Of a DNA stretch of 64,000 nucleotides, positions 42,486 through 51,917 are shown in pieces. The position numbers were made by a program, and so were the translations under genes. Source of the DNA: Paenibacillus sp. Root444D2 (GTDB taxonomy: Bacteria > Bacillota > Bacilli > Paenibacillales > NBRC-103111); contig NZ_LMEO01000015.1 of NCBI RefSeq assembly GCF_001426375.1, forward strand, positions 265 through 64,264, given 5' to 3'. The notes under the pieces are model-generated. The model did no database searches and was not told the DNA's origin. It worked only from the letters and a program-made list of their open reading frames with translations. Position 1 is the stretch's first letter. Every line of letters starts with the position of its first letter.

Positions 42486-44159
42486 CTATAAATTTCTGAT
42501 TCGTTTCATATTTTTCATAACGCTATCTACATCTTTACCGAATATATCATGAAGCCTTTTATATTGGTTATATAAGTCCTCATAAATCTTAACGTTCTCA
42601 GGAATCGGCAATACGGTCTCTTCTTTGACCCTGGCCATGAACACGGCCGCCTCTTGAAGGGAATTGTAACCACCCGCCTCAGAACCGGCTACTACTGCGG
42701 CAAACATCGCTGCACCGATAGCAGGAGTTAAATCAGTATCGGACAATGTGATCTCCATATTGTTCACATCCGCGTAAATCTGCATGAGAAGCTTATTGCG
42801 TTTCGGCAGACCCCCGCAAGCATACAGTTCATTTACGTCCAAACCGCCCTTGCGGAAAGCTTCTACGATTGTGCGCGTACCGAATGCTGTGGCTTCGAGC
42901 AGCGCACGGTATATTTCATGCGGCTTCGTACTGAGTGTCATACCGAGCATCATGCCGGTCAAGTCTGCATCCATTAAAGTAGAGCGATTGCCGTTGTGCC
43001 AATCCAGCGAGAGCAAGCCGCTTTCTCCAGGCTGCAGGTGTGAAGCCTTTTCCTCTAACAGCTCATGGATGGAAATGTTTCTTTGCATGGCTTCGGCTTC
43101 CATATATGCCGGTACTGACTCGTCAACGAACCATCCGAAGATGTCGCCGACAGCAGATTGTCCGGCCTCGTAACCAAACAAACCTGGAATAATGCCGTCC
43201 TCCACAACACCGCAAATGCCCTCTACGGATCGTTCTTCCTCGGCAAGCAGCATGTGGCAAGTGGATGTACCCATCACCATGACCATCTTCCCCGGAGAAA
43301 CCACGCCTACGGCTGGTACTGCGGCATGCGCGTCAATATTGCCCACTGCGACTGCAATTCCTGGGCAGAGATTCATTTGTTCGGCTATTTCCGGTAACAA
43401 GCTTCCGGCCAAGCTTCCGAGTGGCGATACCTCACCACGCAGCTTCGTCGCATATAAATCTGCAAAGCCGGGGTGCAGTTGCTCCAAAAACTCGCTGGAT
43501 GGATATCCTTCGTTTTTGTGCCAGTTGGATTTGTACCCGGCTGTGCAGCTGTTTCTTTTCAACTGGCCGGTCATTTGCGCGACGATCCAGTCAGCGGCCT
43601 CAACGAATAAATCCGCCTCCGCGTAGACTTCTGGATCTTCTTTTAATATTTGCAAGCTCTTCGCCAGCATCCACTCCGAGGATAGCTTCCCGCCGTAACG
43701 CTGCAGCCACCGTTCTTCGCGCGCTTCGGCCAGCTTATTAATAGCCGTCGCTTCTTCTTGCGCCGCGTGGTGCTTCCATAGCTTTAACCATGCGTGGGGC
43801 CGTTCCTTCCATGCGTCTTTCAGGCAAAGCGGCTGAAACTCCGCATCCACAGGCAGCATGGTGCAAGCCGTAAAATCGATGCCAACGCCGATAACTTGAG
43901 ACGGATTGATCCCTGAAGCTTTGATCACCGCAGGTACGGATGTGCGCAGCACTTCCAAATAATCTTCCGGATGCTGCAAAGCCCAATCGGGCTTCAGCTT
44001 CATACCATTAGAGGGGAGGAATTCATCAATCACGCCATGTCGATATGGAGTCACGTACACAGCTTCCTCGTGACCACTCTGAATATCGACGAGCACCGCG
44101 CGCCCCGATTGTGTACCATAGTCAATTCCGATTGTAAAAATCCTGTTTGCTGTTGGCAT
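42486..44159 (-). CDS. araB: Ribulokinase (FGGY carbohydrate kinase)
   Basis: 557 residues, FGGY fold: [17 protein letters not shown] (ATP-site start), [27 protein letters not shown], and [17 protein letters not shown] / [13 protein letters not shown] at the C-terminal domain, as in AraB. AraB-type kinases phosphorylate L-ribulose but also D-ribulose. Here it follows an L-fucose/D-arabinose isomerase gene by 55 bp and there is no ribulose-5-phosphate 4-epimerase, so D-ribulose is the likelier substrate. Start ATG at 44159 with AAGGAGG 5-6 nt upstream. The assignment to D-ribulose is inference. Confidence 0.88.
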   Translation of the reverse strand: MPTANRIFTIGIDYGTQSGRAVLVDIQSGHEEAVYVTPYRHGVIDEFLPSNGMKLKPDWALQHPEDYLEVLRTSVPAVIKASGINPSQVIGVGIDFTACTMLPVDAEFQPLCLKDAWKERPHAWLKLWKHHAAQEEATAINKLAEAREERWLQRYGGKLSSEWMLAKSLQILKEDPEVYAEADLFVEAADWIVAQMTGQLKRNSCTAGYKSNWHKNEGYPSSEFLEQLHPGFADLYATKLRGEVSPLGSLAGSLLPEIAEQMNLCPGIAVAVGNIDAHAAVPAVGVVSPGKMVMVMGTSTCHMLLAEEERSVEGICGVVEDGIIPGLFGYEAGQSAVGDIFGWFVDESVPAYMEAEAMQRNISIHELLEEKASHLQPGESGLLSLDWHNGNRSTLMDADLTGMMLGMTLSTKPHEIYRALLEATAFGTRTIVEAFRKGGLDVNELYACGGLPKRNKLLMQIYADVNNMEITLSDTDLTPAIGAAMFAAVVAGSEAGGYNSLQEAAVFMARVKEETVLPIPENVKIYEDLYNQYKRLHDIFGKDVDSVMKNMKRIRNL

Positions 44160-44214
44160 AGGTACCTCCTTAGAGTTTTGCTTTAGCAAAACTTTCTTCG
44201 TAAGCGTAAGCTAG

Positions 44215-46008
44215 TTATCGATATAACGGTCCGAAGTTCGCGCATGCGCGGAAATCGGCACCCGTAGGTTCCATCACGCCGAATGCGGTCCACGTGCTCG
44301 GACGGAAAACGCGATCTTCCGGAACGTTATGCATGCAAACCGGAATGCGCAGCATAGATGCCAGCGTAAGCAAATCGCCTCCTATGTGGCCGTAGCTGAG
44401 CGCACCGTGATTGGAACCCCAGTTATTCATCACTGTGTAAACATCCTTGAACACACCTTCTCCTGTGATGTTCGGAACGAACCATGTAGTCGGCCATGTT
44501 GGATTCGAACGTTGGTCGAGCTTGTCATGAACGTCATCCGGGAGTTCAACCGTGTAGCCCTCGGCAAGTTGAAGAACGGGGCCAAGCCCTTTGATCAAAT
44601 TGATTCGAGCCATGGTAACCGGCATTCCTTCGCGTGTCGTATAGTCGGTGGAATATCCGCCTCCGCGGAAGAAGTCAACAGCCGGGCACCACTGTGTCGC
44701 TTCCAGACACTGCTTCACTTCGTCCTGCGTGATTTCCCAGAACGGCTTCATGGCAGGCTTTCCGTCTTTCTCTTGTCTACCGGTTCCATCCAGTGCCGCC
44801 GGGCCGGAGTTAATGAGATGAATGATTCCGTTTGCTGCCGTTCCGGTCAGCTGATGGCCTGTTACGCGCTTCACCGCATCCGGACTCCAGTATGTGCGCA
44901 CATCAGCGAAAATTTGCGCCGCATCGGTCAAGAGGTGACCGAAAAGCATCGTAATTCCGTTAAGCGTGTCATTCTCAGTCGCAAGCATGAACGGTTCGCG
45001 TATGCCGTTCCAATCAAAAGAGCTGGTCAGAATCGCTTCCATGAAGTCACCGTTCGGGAAGTGATCCGTCCAAGCTCGTTGGCCTTGGAATCCCGCTGCT
45101 ATCGCATTACGGCCGAGCGCTTCCTCGCCGTAACCCATTTGTGCGAGCTTCGGATTGCCCACCATCATGTCACGGGCAATGAGTGTCATTTTCACTACAG
45201 TCTCCCAATCGCCTTGTTTCTGCTCATCTGTCCTTGTCAGATGAGGCGGGTTCACATCATGCCCGATTTGACAGTTCTCTTTGGTCCACCCAAGGGCTTT
45301 CTCAAACTCATCTTGATCATAAATGCCGCGATCCATTCTACGCACGAATTCGCTCATATCCACGTATTCATTTCTCATGCCCAAGTAGTTTTGGAAGAAG
45401 TTCTCGTCCACAATACACCCTGCAATTCCCATCGATACTGATCCCAACGATAGATAGGATTTCCCCCGCATCGTTGCCACGGCAAGACCCGCTTTGGCGA
45501 ATTGCAGCAATTTGGCCTGCACATCTTCAGGGATAGAGTTGTCTCCCATATCCTGTACATCTTTGCCGTAAATGCTGAATGCAGGCAGCCCTTTCTGGTT
45601 ATGAGCGCTTAATGCTGCAGCCAAGTATACGGCCCCAGGGCGTTCCGTTCCATTAAAGCCCCAAATCGCTTTGGGCATATGAGGATCCGTGTCCATCGTT
45701 TCAGTCGGGTAGCACCAGGAAGGAGTTACTGTGATCGTTACCCCGACGCCCGCGCGCGCAAACTTTTCCGCTGCCAGTGCAGCCTCCGCAACACCGCCGA
45801 TACAAGTGTCAGCAATTACGCATTCCACATCCAACCCGTTCGAATGTTTCAAATGGTCGGTCAAGAAACGAGCCACTGTAACAGCCATATCCATCGTGAC
45901 GTCTTCTAATGACTCACGAATCCCGCCTCTTCTTCCATCTATGACAGGACGAATACCGATTTTAGGCATAGAACCTTGTAAACGATTCTCAACTTTAACA
46001 TTTTCCAT
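44215..46008 (-). CDS. fucI: L-fucose isomerase (also D-arabinose isomerase)
   Basis: 597 residues, full length for FucI (about 590). Characteristic stretches are [19 protein letters not shown] at the start, [32 protein letters not shown] and [18 protein letters not shown], the metal-binding core region. FucI interconverts L-fucose and L-fuculose and, with the same stereochemistry at the reacting carbons, D-arabinose and D-ribulose. Middle gene of fucU-fucI-araB; the promoter and operator precede fucU. With no fuculokinase or fuculose-phosphate aldolase in the window, D-arabinose is favoured. Confidence 0.93.
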   Translation of the reverse strand: MENVKVENRLQGSMPKIGIRPVIDGRRGGIRESLEDVTMDMAVTVARFLTDHLKHSNGLDVECVIADTCIGGVAEAALAAEKFARAGVGVTITVTPSWCYPTETMDTDPHMPKAIWGFNGTERPGAVYLAAALSAHNQKGLPAFSIYGKDVQDMGDNSIPEDVQAKLLQFAKAGLAVATMRGKSYLSLGSVSMGIAGCIVDENFFQNYLGMRNEYVDMSEFVRRMDRGIYDQDEFEKALGWTKENCQIGHDVNPPHLTRTDEQKQGDWETVVKMTLIARDMMVGNPKLAQMGYGEEALGRNAIAAGFQGQRAWTDHFPNGDFMEAILTSSFDWNGIREPFMLATENDTLNGITMLFGHLLTDAAQIFADVRTYWSPDAVKRVTGHQLTGTAANGIIHLINSGPAALDGTGRQEKDGKPAMKPFWEITQDEVKQCLEATQWCPAVDFFRGGGYSTDYTTREGMPVTMARINLIKGLGPVLQLAEGYTVELPDDVHDKLDQRSNPTWPTTWFVPNITGEGVFKDVYTVMNNWGSNHGALSYGHIGGDLLTLASMLRIPVCMHNVPEDRVFRPSTWTAFGVMEPTGADFRACANFGPLYR

Positions 46009-46041
46009 GATTGATCACTCCGTTTTTTTGAAATTTGTGTG

Positions 46042-46479
46042 TTACTGGTCATCTGATGTAACGATACCTTTTCTTATCATTACGTTGGCATATAAGGCAC
46101 TTTCACCGGTAGCCACTACCGCGTAAGCATTTCTGCATCGCTCATAAAAAGCGGAACGTTCCAACGCCACGATTGGAACAGGTTGATTCGCGGCTCGCTG
46201 AACAATTTGCTTGTAATCTTCCCAAATGCCAGGCACAACAGGGTCGCCGGGATCTACTTGCATGACGGTGACTGCATCAGCTGACGTATCGAGAGGAAAA
46301 AGCTTAAGCACAGCCTCAAGAAACGCGGATATTCCATGCCCGTCTGCCCTTACTAATCGCTTGGCGCAACTGGCCGCAGGAAAATTGCCGTCGCCTAGAA
46401 CCAGTTCATCCCCATGTCCCATCTCCATGAGAATTTTAAGCATCTCGGGTGATATAAGACTCGGTATCCCTTTTAACAA
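46042..46479 (-). CDS. fucU: RbsD/FucU-family sugar mutarotase
   Basis: About 145 residues: MLKGIPSLISPEMLKILMEM, GHGDELVLGDGNFPA (conserved His and Asp), and C-terminal RNAYAVVATGESALYANVMI, the FucU active-site Tyr region. It interconverts alpha and beta anomers of the sugar, feeding the correct form to FucI. Start TTG at 46479 (AGAGAGG 9 nt upstream) gives the usual MLKGIP beginning. First gene of the operon with fucI (33 bp) and araB. Confidence 0.88.
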   Translation of the reverse strand: MLKGIPSLISPEMLKILMEMGHGDELVLGDGNFPAASCAKRLVRADGHGISAFLEAVLKLFPLDTSADAVTVMQVDPGDPVVPGIWEDYKQIVQRAANQPVPIVALERSAFYERCRNAYAVVATGESALYANVMIRKGIVTSDDQ

Positions 46480-46527
46480 GATTCTCAACCTCTCTTCTTA
46501 CAGCAACAAGGATCTAATTTACTAATA

Positions 46528-46586
46528 TGTAATCGATTACGTAATCGTTTACATACATTCTAATTCCACAAACCTTCGTCTGTCAA
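46528..46586 (-). promoter_or_regulatory. SigA-type promoter and tandem operator of the fucU-fucI-araB operon
   Basis: On the minus strand TTGACA (46581-46586) and TAGAAT (46557-46562) are spaced 18 bp, a good SigA promoter. Directly downstream, at 46528-46554, two overlapping palindromes TGTAAACGATTACG and CGTAATCGATTACA occupy the transcription start, an arrangement expected for repression by a LacI-type protein or CcpA. The half-site GTAATCG also occurs at 60561-60585. The rest of 46480-46898 holds no gene. Confidence 0.7.
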
Positions 46587-46768
46587 CCACATTTTGCTTA
46601 TTCATCCCACGCATTTTTCGAGAACAAAAATAGTCTCCCCTGCCTAAAAAATTTCCCGTTACATTTCCACTTTCGTTGCACTTATACTTAAATATTCGCG
46701 GGTTATACAACAAATGCAAAGAAAACTTCATAATCCTCCGTTGTTTTCATGTACCCAAACACAACCAA

Positions 46769-46804
46769 CCACCTTTAAGGACATGAATAGTCCGAACAGG
46801 TGGT
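46769..46804 (-). terminator. Hairpin after the second GH172 gene
   Basis: CCACCTTTAAGGAC and GTCCGAACAGGTGG can pair imperfectly; it is about 95 bp beyond the GH172 stop codon. The T tract is weak. Confidence 0.45.
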
Positions 46805-46898
46805 CTGAATTGTGCCTTCATAGTTTGTAACCTATCTATTTGCTATATCCTGTCTATGCCTAGCTCAGCCAAACGATCCGTCCCTTCGAGCCACATCG

Positions 46899-47981
46899 TT
46901 AAATGACCTCCCGTTCATCATTCCCTGGCAGTTCGGGGAAACTCGCATGAGGCTCCGCCTGATACCAGAACACAGTCGAAGCTATATCGCTTTGCTGTGG
47001 CAAATATCTTCTTCCGGACCGCCAGCCCAAATCCTGGATCGTCACCTTTAGCTCCCGCTCGAAACGGATCGGATCCATTACATGCCAGCGATACATGCCA
47101 AAGCGCTGCTGGCTGCGGTATAGACCGTCAGGCTTAATGACCTGGTGCATTCCCAGAAATGGTGTCGAATAAGTGCCATACTGCCCCTGTGGTTGCTCCC
47201 AATTCCAAGCCCCGCCAAAGTAATCCTCGGTTCCAGTACCGCATATCGTCGGGAATTCGTCATCACCGTCCATGTAAAATTTAATTTCTCCTTCTCCCCA
47301 CCAGCCTGTATTGTTGACTTGCCAAGCCAAGTAAGTACCTACGTAATGACCTTTGCCCTTCACGCCGTCGATAAGCGTATGAACCCCTTTATAAGGTACA
47401 GGGTTGCTTCTTCTCCATTGCGCATGCAAATAAGCCATGTCTGCCGGTACTTCAGTCAACGTGTAGTCGACTTGGTAATACAGGACGACCTTATCCGGTT
47501 CAAGGTTTTCAATAGTAATCTTGGCAGATTTGCGGAAAGGCATTAACCAGTAGCTGTTCATTCCCCCTGCTGGATTGACAGCTATCGGAATCGAGTTGAC
47601 ATTACATCGTTCTTGCCACCCATTGCAAAAAAAGTCGCCGAGCGGGACTTCGATTGAAGGCTCCGTCTCCTCGTCCCAGTACATGCGGATAATGAGGTTG
47701 CGCCAATGGCTAGGGAAGCAGGTTAGCCAAATATGCTGAATGGCTCCAGGCCCTTCGATTTCCGCCATTGTAAAAATTGAACCAGCCTTAATCTCTACAG
47801 ATGGGGACAACTTCCAGCCGACGCCCAAATCCCGTGCGCAATCGGCGCCCGTTCCATCTACCGCCATGCCCCCCTTTCCATTGTCGCCTTGAAAATTCTC
47901 CGCACTAATTGATCGCGTCTTGGCATTCGATAATCGTGCTAAACTTCCCATCCCCATATCCAAACCATTAAACATAACCAT
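46899..47981 (-). CDS. GH172 (DUF2961) glycoside hydrolase, paralogue 2
   Basis: 360 residues: GPGAIQHIWLTCFPSHWRN, MYWDEETEPSIEVPLGDFFC, GKGHYVGTYLAWQ and ICGTGTEDYFGGAW (expected catalytic-Glu motif). It is clearly related to, but only moderately similar to, the enzyme at 33289. No signal peptide, so cytosolic. GH172 has exo-acting D-arabinofuranosidase and D-fructofuranosidase members. Its start (ATG at 47981, AGGAG 9 nt upstream) is divergent from the AraC-type regulator, with a perfect operator palindrome between them. The two paralogues may cleave different linkages. Confidence 0.88.
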   Translation of the reverse strand: MVMFNGLDMGMGSLARLSNAKTRSISAENFQGDNGKGGMAVDGTGADCARDLGVGWKLSPSVEIKAGSIFTMAEIEGPGAIQHIWLTCFPSHWRNLIIRMYWDEETEPSIEVPLGDFFCNGWQERCNVNSIPIAVNPAGGMNSYWLMPFRKSAKITIENLEPDKVVLYYQVDYTLTEVPADMAYLHAQWRRSNPVPYKGVHTLIDGVKGKGHYVGTYLAWQVNNTGWWGEGEIKFYMDGDDEFPTICGTGTEDYFGGAWNWEQPQGQYGTYSTPFLGMHQVIKPDGLYRSQQRFGMYRWHVMDPIRFERELKVTIQDLGWRSGRRYLPQQSDIASTVFWYQAEPHASFPELPGNDEREVI

Positions 47982-48066
47982 CCAGTCTCTCTCCTATCCG
48001 TTATTTAATTAAGTTCTTCATAAATTTAGGTTCGCCTCTTGCTCTCCACCTGTTATCCCTTATATA

Positions 48067-48082
48067 ATGTAAACGTTTACCG
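48067..48082. promoter_or_regulatory. Operator palindrome between GH172 and araC-type genes
   Basis: GTAAACGTTTAC (48069-48080) is a perfect 12-bp palindrome, inside ATGTAAACGTTTACCG, close to the cre/LacI-type consensus. It sits in the divergent promoter region at about equal distance from both genes. Confidence 0.65.
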
Positions 48083-48171
48083 TAATAATATTATCAAGTT
48101 TGCCTGTCCTTTGCTTTGGCCATAATTGTTAAAACATATCCATTCTTGCTTTATTGGAGGCGAAGAATCTC

Positions 48172-49059
48172 ATGGAAACTGATAAAAAAAATCTCTTCAT
48201 GCATCTTTCACCCAACGTACGCAGAGCGTGGAACCATCGTGTACCCGAAATGAAATTGAAATCAAGGATTATTTTCGATTATGAGCTTTTGTATTTGGAA
48301 CGAGGCTTACTGAGAGTCCGAATTGAAGAAACACTATATACACTTGAGCCCGGTGATATCGTTCTTTTTAAGCCGGGGAAGGAGCATGAATTTCTAGGAT
48401 CTACAGGTGAGAGTTGGATGCCACACATTCACTTTGATGTGCTGTACTACGACAATTTTGAAGATGTTCCCATTAATTTCAAAAGTAAGACAGAATGTCT
48501 GGAATACGAGACTACCTTGATTCGTCCGGACGTTCTCGGCAATATTTTAAACATTCCCGATGTCATCCGGATTAAGAATCATAACGAGGTTCATATAAGC
48601 CTGGTTCAATTGATTCATGCCTATGAAAGATGTGTTACGGATTTCCCAATTCTTCAAAAATCCCTAACGCTTAGAATCCTGTATCTCATTTTGAAAGGTC
48701 TGGAGCCGACCGCTAGTTCTCCGTCTATCCTTCATCAGACCGCTTTAGAAAACACCGTAACACACATCAAAGAAAACTACGACCAGCCTATCAGCCTTGA
48801 TGATTTATCAAAATTAGCCTGTCTGAGCGTTTACCATTTCTCGAGACTGTTCAAGCAAAAATTCGGACTCTCGCCCCATCAATTCCAAATGAAATACCGG
48901 TTTGAAAAAGCAAAGGAGCTCATGATCTACAGCCAGCTTTCCTTGACATCCATCGCAGAAAAGATCGGCTATAGCAGTGTTTTCGCCTTTAGTAAGGCTT
49001 TCAAACAATCAGAAGGTATATCACCCAGGCAATTCATGCAGACGTTTCCAGGTATCTAG
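48172..49059 (+). CDS. AraC-family regulator with cupin sensor domain
   Basis: About 295 residues: N-terminal cupin (YELLYLERGLLRVRIEETLY, LEPGDIVLFKPGKEHEF) and C-terminal AraC domain (ISLDDLSKLACLSVYHFSRL, LTSIAEKIGYSSVFAFSKAF). It probably activates the divergent GH172 gene in response to a sugar. Start ATG at 48172 with GGAGG about 11 nt upstream; a TTG at 48154 is on top of that site. It is convergent with the Opp-type operon (4 bp gap). Confidence 0.88.
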   Translation: METDKKNLFMHLSPNVRRAWNHRVPEMKLKSRIIFDYELLYLERGLLRVRIEETLYTLEPGDIVLFKPGKEHEFLGSTGESWMPHIHFDVLYYDNFEDVPINFKSKTECLEYETTLIRPDVLGNILNIPDVIRIKNHNEVHISLVQLIHAYERCVTDFPILQKSLTLRILYLILKGLEPTASSPSILHQTALENTVTHIKENYDQPISLDDLSKLACLSVYHFSRLFKQKFGLSPHQFQMKYRFEKAKELMIYSQLSLTSIAEKIGYSSVFAFSKAFKQSEGISPRQFMQTFPGI

Positions 49060-49062
49060 TAT

Positions 49063-50040
49063 TTAGCTGTAATCATTGTGCTTAAAACAAAGAACCATGT
49101 GTTCCTTATCGAGCTGGACCTTTTGGGGACTCATCGAACGGCAAATATCCTTGGCATACGTACAGCGATTTGCAAATTTACAGCCGTCAAGCCTGTACTC
49201 CTTGTCTTCCATATCAGGAAGCACGATATCTTCATTCCATTTCTTTCCAACTCTTGGTATTGAATCTAACAATAATTCCGTATACGGATGTGATGGCTTA
49301 TTTAATATAAGTTTTGCATCGCCGAACTCAATTAATTGCCCGCGATACATCGTCGCAATATAGTCGCTAACATAGTAGGCCGTTGAAAGGTCGTGCGTAA
49401 TGTAAATAAAATTAACCTTGTACTCGTCTTTGAGCTTTTTAAACAAGTTCACAATATTCATACGTAGAGAAGCATCAATCATCGCTACAGGTTCATCGGC
49501 GACAATCAAACTCGGTTTAGGAATCAATGCACGCGCGATAGAAATCCTTTGCAGCTCTCCACCGGAAAATTGATTCGGATATTTCCCTCTAATATGGTCA
49601 AGTTCAAGCCCAACTGAATGTAAGACTTCACTCACAACCGTTTGGGCTTCTTGCTTATTCTTGGCAATCTCCAGATTCAATGCTGTCTCAAATAAATAGG
49701 TGTCCACCGTTTTTCTCATGCTGAATGAGGTGAAGGGGTTCTGGAAAATGGGTTGTACTTTCTTTAGGAACTCTTTTCGGTTTTTTCGTTTGTCGTAATA
49801 AGACAAAGGGATTCCATCTATCTTAATCTCGCCTGATGACGGTTCCTGAAGTCGCAGAATCATTCTGGCCAGTGTCGTTTTCCCACATCCGGATTCGCCT
49901 ACGATACTCATAATTTGCGGTTTATCGCCTGGCAGTTTCAGGTCGATCTTGTCTACAGCTACGATTTTCTTGCCCAACAGCATGCCGCCGATTTTAAACT
50001 GCCGTGAGAGATTATTGATTTCCAACCGATTATGCGCCAT
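49063..50040 (-). CDS. Oligopeptide-type ABC transporter ATP-binding protein (OppF/DppF)
   Basis: About 325 residues: Walker A GESGCGKTTLAR, signature FSGGELQRISIARAL, Walker B SLIVADEPVAMID, and the Opp/Dpp C-terminal cysteine-rich extension (GCKFANRCTYAKDICR), which binds an Fe-S cluster in relatives. Start ATG at 50040, overlapping the previous gene by 11 bp. Last gene of a five-gene importer. Opp/Dpp-type systems also import oligosaccharides in several bacteria; the setting favours this. Confidence 0.9.
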   Translation of the reverse strand: MAHNRLEINNLSRQFKIGGMLLGKKIVAVDKIDLKLPGDKPQIMSIVGESGCGKTTLARMILRLQEPSSGEIKIDGIPLSYYDKRKNRKEFLKKVQPIFQNPFTSFSMRKTVDTYLFETALNLEIAKNKQEAQTVVSEVLHSVGLELDHIRGKYPNQFSGGELQRISIARALIPKPSLIVADEPVAMIDASLRMNIVNLFKKLKDEYKVNFIYITHDLSTAYYVSDYIATMYRGQLIEFGDAKLILNKPSHPYTELLLDSIPRVGKKWNEDIVLPDMEDKEYRLDGCKFANRCTYAKDICRSMSPQKVQLDKEHMVLCFKHNDYS

Positions 50041-51028
50041 GTCTCTCCACCTCCGCGGCAATATCCATATCACTCAGCAAGTGGCAGCTGGCAAAATGAT
50101 CGGCCCCAACCTCATATCGAGCCGGTTCCCTTGTGCGGCATAAGTCCATAGCAACAGGGCATCTTGCAGCAAACCTGCACCCTGCAGGGGGTTGTTTCAA
50201 ACTAGGAGGCGTGCCTGGAATTCCTTCCTTCTGACTATTGTCACCTACTTTAGGCAATGCGTTAATTAACATTTTGGTATACGGATGCTGGGGATTAGTA
50301 AAGATCTGCTCCGTCGGTCCAACTTCGATCATTTGCCCAGCATACATAATGCCCATTCGATTCGTGATTTGATAATGGACACCCATATCATGGGATACGA
50401 TGACCATAGAATTCCCCATTTTCTTTTGGACGCGGGACAGCATGGTCAAAATTCCTCTTTGGACGATAACGTCCAATGCGGTAGTCGGTTCGTCAGCCAG
50501 TACAATTTCCGGATGGAGAAACGTAGCCAGTGCAATCAATACACGCTGCCGCATCCCTCCGCTTAATTGATGGGGATAAGCGTTCAACACCTCAGGCGAA
50601 AGCTCCAATTCTTTCAAATAGCCCGCGATTTCGGCTTCTAGCTCTTTTTTGTTCTTTTTATCATGGTATTTGCTGATTGCGTCGAAGAACTGGCTTTTGA
50701 TTCTGGTCACAGGATTCATTACGTGCATCGCACCCTGCGGTACATAAGAAATGATCTTCCACCAACTTTTGTGGATTTCGCCGTTTTTATAAACCAGCGG
50801 ATTGCCATTTTTATCTGTCGAGTGGATCTCCACTGAGCCTTCTGAAATTTCCAGGGGATAGTTGATCAAATCGTACATAACTTTCAGCAATGTCGATTTG
50901 CCGCAGCCCGACTCACCCGCAATGCCAAAAATTTCGTTTTTTCGAACTTCAAAATTGACATGGTCCACGGCTTTTACGTATTCGGTCAGCATGTTGTATT
51001 GTGCGCTTACGTTTTTTAATCGCAGCAT
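50030..51028 (-). CDS. Oligopeptide-type ABC transporter ATP-binding protein (OppD/DppD)
   Basis: 332 residues: Walker A GESGCGKSTLLK, signature LSGGMRQRVLIAL, Walker B IVLADEPTTALD, and C-terminal GCRFAARCPVAMDLCR. It starts 1 nt after the permease stop. It pairs with the second ATPase to drive import. Confidence 0.9.
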   Translation of the reverse strand: MLRLKNVSAQYNMLTEYVKAVDHVNFEVRKNEIFGIAGESGCGKSTLLKVMYDLINYPLEISEGSVEIHSTDKNGNPLVYKNGEIHKSWWKIISYVPQGAMHVMNPVTRIKSQFFDAISKYHDKKNKKELEAEIAGYLKELELSPEVLNAYPHQLSGGMRQRVLIALATFLHPEIVLADEPTTALDVIVQRGILTMLSRVQKKMGNSMVIVSHDMGVHYQITNRMGIMYAGQMIEVGPTEQIFTNPQHPYTKMLINALPKVGDNSQKEGIPGTPPSLKQPPAGCRFAARCPVAMDLCRTREPARYEVGADHFASCHLLSDMDIAAEVERHGA

Positions 51029-51029
51029 G

Positions 51030-51854
51030 TTATTTCCCCCTCCTTAACGCAGAATATTGCTGATATCCCGTCATAGTCAGGAACAGTGCAATGAAGATCA
51101 GAACAATTGCGATTACTGGCGAACCGATCCACCACCATCGTCCAGCTAACATAGCCTGATGCTGGTTTGCCCAGTAGATCATCGTTCCCAGTGTAGCTTT
51201 TTCGTTGCTGGACATTCCGATTACGGCCAAACCGGATTCGGAGCCTATGGCAACCAGGATCGTATTGACGAAGTTGGCAACAGACCATCCCGCAACATAG
51301 GGAAATATCTCTTTCATAATAATTTTCATTGTGCTTGCACCTGAAAACACAGCGGTATTGATAAACTCTCGCTCACTCAACGATAATGCCATGGAACGAA
51401 GCTGTCTTGCTGGCCACGGCCAGTTAAAAATAATTAAAACTAGAGCGATGTAAAATAACGAGGCTCTTCCTTTCATCAAGCTCCCTAATAGAATCAGTAT
51501 GGGCAAGGAGGGTATCACGATAAAAGAATCCGTAAGCAGCGTAATCAATCTGTCGAGAAATCCACCTTTAAATCCTGCTAAGAGACCGAGCAGCGCACCA
51601 ATCACCGTTGCGAAAAAGGCAACCATAATCCCAATAATAAAGGAGTTTTGTATAGACTTAGCCAATAACCAAAATGTATCTTGACCAAGATTGGTCGTAC
51701 CGAAAAAATGTGCTGAACTCGGTTTTAAGTTTTTCGGATATGTTCCCCACTCGGTGGGGTTGCCAGAGTGAAAAAGGGGAAGGATGAATCCTAAAATCAG
51801 AAAGATCCCCAAAATGAACACCCCGGTTTTCAAACGAAAATTCCAATTTTTCAT
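51030..51854 (-). CDS. Oligopeptide-type ABC transporter permease (DppC)
   Basis: 274 residues, about six membrane helices, BPD-transport loop REFINTAVFSGASTMKIIMK (EAA-type). FFGTTNLGQDTFWLLAKSI near residue 50 matches the DppC N-terminal pattern GTDxLGRD. Third gene of the importer operon; 63 bp after the first permease. Confidence 0.9.
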   Translation of the reverse strand: MKNWNFRLKTGVFILGIFLILGFILPLFHSGNPTEWGTYPKNLKPSSAHFFGTTNLGQDTFWLLAKSIQNSFIIGIMVAFFATVIGALLGLLAGFKGGFLDRLITLLTDSFIVIPSLPILILLGSLMKGRASLFYIALVLIIFNWPWPARQLRSMALSLSEREFINTAVFSGASTMKIIMKEIFPYVAGWSVANFVNTILVAIGSESGLAVIGMSSNEKATLGTMIYWANQHQAMLAGRWWWIGSPVIAIVLIFIALFLTMTGYQQYSALRRGK

Positions 51855-51917
51855 GCCATTTCCTCCTGAGAGTTTTGCGGAGCAAAACTGGCTTCACCAC
51901 AAAGCGCCATCCGCTTG

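Noticed and set aside
44329-45441. Long plus-strand open frame (370 codons) opposite fucI
   Set aside because: It lies wholly antisense to a strongly conserved isomerase, has no ribosome binding site or recognisable domain, and results from the codon pattern of fucI.
42486-46479. L-fucose or L-arabinose catabolic operon as the primary reading
   Set aside because: No fuculokinase, fuculose-phosphate aldolase, araA or araD is present, while isomerase plus ribulokinase suffices for D-arabinose. Kept only as an alternative.
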